8,076 nt of DNA from Planctomycetaceae bacterium (GTDB taxonomy: Bacteria; Planctomycetota; Planctomycetia; Pirellulales; Thermoguttaceae), in the NCBI GenBank assembly GCA_031259095.1, contig JAIRLW010000154.1, positions 1 through 8,076 of the forward strand, in the 5' to 3' direction. The notes beneath the pieces are model-generated. The model had not been told where the DNA came from and searched no databases. It was given only the letters and a program-made list of their open reading frames with translations. Positions 6,418 through 8,076 of this stretch are shown here, piece after piece. The number at the start of each line of letters is the position of its first letter. Position 1 is the stretch's first letter. The translations under genes and the position numbers were made by a program.

Positions 6418-7059
6418 CTATAATAATTTCAATAATTTGTCTATACGGTTACAAAGATAGGTTGGTTTTGCTTCTTCTAATTCTTCTTGAGTTCCATAAC
6501 CGTACAACACTCCGATAGAGTCGATACCATTATTTTTTGCTCCGATAATATCGTATTTTCGGTCTCCGACCATGATTGTTTTTTCTTTTTCCAACTGGTA
6601 TTTTTCGATAATATCGTTGATGATTTCTCCTTTTTCAACGAGTGTTCCGTCTAAATTGCTTCCTGTAACATGATTAAAATAAAGGTCTATCTTAAAATGA
6701 CGCAACACTTTTACGGCGTATTTCTCTAATTTTGACGTTGCAACGATACAATTAGTTTTGTTGTTGTTTAATGTTTCCAAAACAGCGTCTATTCCGTGAT
6801 ATAATTTATTTTCGTAAATACCTTTTACCGAATAATATTCCCGATAAAATTCAATCGCTTTTTTTGCTTCGTTTTTATTAAAATTGTAATATTCCATAAA
6901 CGATTGTTCCAACGGCGGTCCGATAAATAATTTTAGTTGAGAATCATTTTGTTCGGTAATATCGAATTTTTGGAGCGCATATTTTATAGAATTTGTTATG
7001 CCCCAATAAGGATCGGTTAGTGTCCCGTCCAGATCAAATAATACATTATGATATTTCAT
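6418..7059 (-). CDS. HAD-superfamily phosphatase (phosphoglycolate phosphatase / 5'-nucleotidase type)
   Basis: This 213-residue haloacid-dehalogenase-type hydrolase is predicted to remove phosphate from a small metabolite in the cytoplasm. Motif I is DLDGT (D9 nucleophile, D11 acid/base), motif II T108 in VATSK, motif III probably K143, and motif IV GDRKYD (D166, D170). An alpha-helical cap of subfamily IA lies between motif I and motif II, about residues 15-85. The IIGAKNNGIDSIGVLYGYG ending is typical of phosphoglycolate phosphatase-like or 5'-nucleotidase-like members; the true substrate cannot be told. The protein is rich in Asn, Lys and Ile, and the gene uses AT-ending codons far more than its neighbours. 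This suggests acquisition from a low-GC donor. The start ATG has only a weak AGGG about 9 bases upstream. The gene lies 86 bases after the FN3-like gene on the same strand. Confidence 0.9.
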   Translation of the reverse strand: MKYHNVLFDLDGTLTDPYWGITNSIKYALQKFDITEQNDSQLKLFIGPPLEQSFMEYYNFNKNEAKKAIEFYREYYSVKGIYENKLYHGIDAVLETLNNNKTNCIVATSKLEKYAVKVLRHFKIDLYFNHVTGSNLDGTLVEKGEIINDIIEKYQLEKEKTIMVGDRKYDIIGAKNNGIDSIGVLYGYGTQEELEEAKPTYLCNRIDKLLKLL

Positions 7060-7122
7060 GATGATACCCTATCCCTTTTTGAAAATCGTTTTTTGACGAT
7101 AAAATTTCAATATCTTTTATAA

Positions 7123-7140
7123 CAATCGTCAGACCGATTG
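7123..7140 (-). terminator. Weak hairpin after the FN3-like gene
   Basis: CAATCG and CGATTG pair around a 6-base loop, five bases beyond the stop codon on the minus strand. The run that follows (TTATAAAAG) is a poor U-tract. It could attenuate transcription between the FN3-like and HAD genes, or be chance. Confidence 0.3.
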
Positions 7141-7145
7141 AGCGT

Positions 7146-7814
7146 TCATGGAATAATCGCGCTGTAAATTTCACTCCAGGGACCTTTTTCTCCGCGCGTA
7201 TTTTCCCACCGCAAACAGAAATAGATCGTTTTCCCGCGATCTTCGTCGCTAAATTCCAAGGTGAACGGGGTATGGGTGTCGAACGCGGAGTGAACCAACT
7301 CATTGATAGATTTTGGCGGGGCAGGAAGAATCTCCCAAAGCATTTCCGCGCCGTGTTGACCGTCGGGTTTTGCCTTCGACTTTTTTTTGCCCCGATCATA
7401 AAAATGGATCGTCAACCGTCGAATCATTCCGCTATCGGTATCGTGATCGGGGTAGGTGACAGCCACCGGCGAAGGCGTGCGGGTGGTTTTGTAAACCGGC
7501 AACCCCAATTGGGCGCGGACTTCATGCGTCACAATTTCAGGATGAGCATTGAAAACATACTTGATCAACTGACGTAATTTCGCTTCCAACGCTTTTCGGG
7601 CTTCGTTTTTGGCGAGTACCTGCGAATGTTTTGCGTCGCCGGTGGCGGTTTCCGCATAAGCAGTCTCCCAAGTGTTGATTAAATTGGTCCACGTGACAAA
7701 TTCGGCATTCGATACCCATCGAGTCAGATTTTCTTTCGCATAATCGTAAAGCGGTTTCTGCCAGTTGTTAAAATCCGCGTCTTTCACGGGAACTAAATCT
7801 CCTCCAGAAGTCAT
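7146..7814 (-). CDS. Uncharacterised protein with FN3-like C-terminus
   Basis: This 222-residue protein has no signal peptide or membrane segment. Residues 11-105 look mainly helical: they start DADFNNWQKPLYDYAKENL and contain the charged stretch AKNEARKALEAKLRQLIKY. Residues about 115-222 look like a beta sandwich ending GKTIYFCLRWENTRGEKGPWSEI, close to the last strands of a fibronectin type III domain. I recognise this as a type of hypothetical protein of about 220 residues that recurs in Bacteroidetes and Planctomycetes genomes, but know no function for it. No catalytic motif is visible, so a binding or structural role is a guess. The start is well supported by AGGAG six bases before the ATG. 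Upstream lies a 21-bp tandem array; downstream is the HAD gene. Confidence 0.8.
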   Translation of the reverse strand: MTSGGDLVPVKDADFNNWQKPLYDYAKENLTRWVSNAEFVTWTNLINTWETAYAETATGDAKHSQVLAKNEARKALEAKLRQLIKYVFNAHPEIVTHEVRAQLGLPVYKTTRTPSPVAVTYPDHDTDSGMIRRLTIHFYDRGKKKSKAKPDGQHGAEMLWEILPAPPKSINELVHSAFDTHTPFTLEFSDEDRGKTIYFCLRWENTRGEKGPWSEIYSAIIP

Positions 7815-7820
7815 AAATTT

Positions 7821-7825
7821 CTCCT
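7821..7825 (-). promoter_or_regulatory. Shine-Dalgarno site of the FN3-like gene
   Basis: On the minus strand AGGAG stands six bases before the ATG at 7814. This is an ideal spacing and fixes the start. It contrasts with trpS and the cysteine-rich gene, which have none. Confidence 0.7.
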
Positions 7826-7901
7826 AAACCTTTGTTTAATAATGGTTAACGTTAAACTTTAAGTTTTGGGAATCCCTGAGAATTCCACGACATTTCCTAC
7901 C

Positions 7902-8076
7902 ATGTTCCGCAAGTTCGCCGGAAGTTTTCCTGCTTTAAGGATGAGTCATCCTGCTTTAAGGATGAGTTATCCTGCTTTAAGGATGAGTTATCCTGCTTTA
8001 AGGATGAGTCATCCTGCTTTAAGGATGAGTTATCCTGCTTTAAGGATGAGTTATCCTGCTTTAAGGATGAGTCATC
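7902..8076 (+). CDS. Possible repetitive ORF through the 21-bp array (partial)
   Basis: A plus-strand frame starts at ATG 7902 (MFRKFAGSF) and enters the array as repeating heptapeptides PALRMSH or PALRMSY. It stays open to the window edge, at least 58 codons. The repeat length of seven codons keeps the frame. Against coding: there is no Shine-Dalgarno site, the only variable base changes His to Tyr rather than being silent, and another plus frame (CFKDESS/CFKDELS) and one minus frame (SSLKQD-type) are equally open. The frame may therefore be open only because the 21-base unit lacks stops in it. The gene, if real, is cut by the edge. Confidence 0.25.
   Translation, partial: MFRKFAGSFPALRMSHPALRMSYPALRMSYPALRMSHPALRMSYPALRMSYPALRMSH
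7929..8076. repeat. 21-bp tandem repeat array, 7 units plus, cut by window edge
   Basis: Seven full units start at 7929, 7950, 7971, 7992, 8013, 8034 and 8055; an eighth begins at 8076. Each unit is CCTGCTTTAAGGATGAGT, then C or T, then AT. The units are otherwise identical. The variable base reads C,T,T,C,T,T,C, giving a 63-bp higher-order period. The arms TYATCCT and AGGATGA can pair around GCTTTA, so the array can form a chain of hairpins. Across unit junctions AGGATGA-g-TCATCCT is a 15-base palindrome. The near-perfect identity points to recent expansion or homogenisation. The array lies about 115 bases upstream of the minus-strand FN3-like gene. Confidence 0.95.

Noticed and set aside
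7941..7949. TGAGTCA, an AP-1/GCN4-like site repeated in the array
   Set aside because: It is a eukaryotic factor site with no meaning in a bacterium. It arises from the palindromic unit junction.
7929..8076. CRISPR array at the right edge
   Set aside because: The 21-base units are directly adjacent with no unique spacers. This is a simple tandem array.

Overview
The window looks like chromosomal DNA of a Planctomycetota-type bacterium with moderate GC and long, repeat-rich intergenic stretches. The lineage is inferred from three things: the S46 peptidase (TNHHV rather than the Bacteroidetes TNHHC, and a GGDPDNYEYPR motif), genes without strong Shine-Dalgarno sites, and many small palindromes between genes. 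No rRNA, tRNA, CRISPR array, transposase or phage gene was found.

Layout. Bases 1-805 hold no convincing gene but are packed with repeats: a perfect 10-bp-stem hairpin, a REP-like doublet, a MITE-like element with perfect 15-bp inverted ends plus a third copy of its end, and five triloop hairpins. Next come a minus-strand radical SAM/SPASM gene (TIGR04053 type) and, divergent from it, a secreted S46 dipeptidyl-peptidase. A 522-bp gene-free gap follows, with two more palindromes and a repeat-rich leader before trpS. Convergent with trpS is a small eight-cysteine PF04071-type protein. Beyond it, also on the minus strand, lie a doubtful 56-residue ORF, an AT-rich HAD phosphatase with a composition unlike its neighbours, and an uncharacterised two-part protein with a fibronectin-III-like C-terminus. 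The right edge is a 21-bp tandem repeat array that runs off the window.

The genes do not form one obvious pathway. trpS is housekeeping, the S46 enzyme is envelope peptide catabolism, the radical SAM protein is a maturase- or tetrapyrrole-type enzyme of unknown substrate, and the HAD protein is a small-molecule phosphatase. The most unusual part is the right end. The array there has seven near-identical units whose single variable base follows the pattern C-T-T-C-T-T-C, so a 63-bp higher-order unit seems to have been copied. The variable base keeps a hairpin pairable in plus-strand RNA, and the array sits about 115 bp upstream of the FN3-like gene. A plus-strand frame also reads through it as PALRMS(H/Y) heptapeptides. 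Whether it is regulatory, coding or simply a minisatellite cannot be decided from this window.
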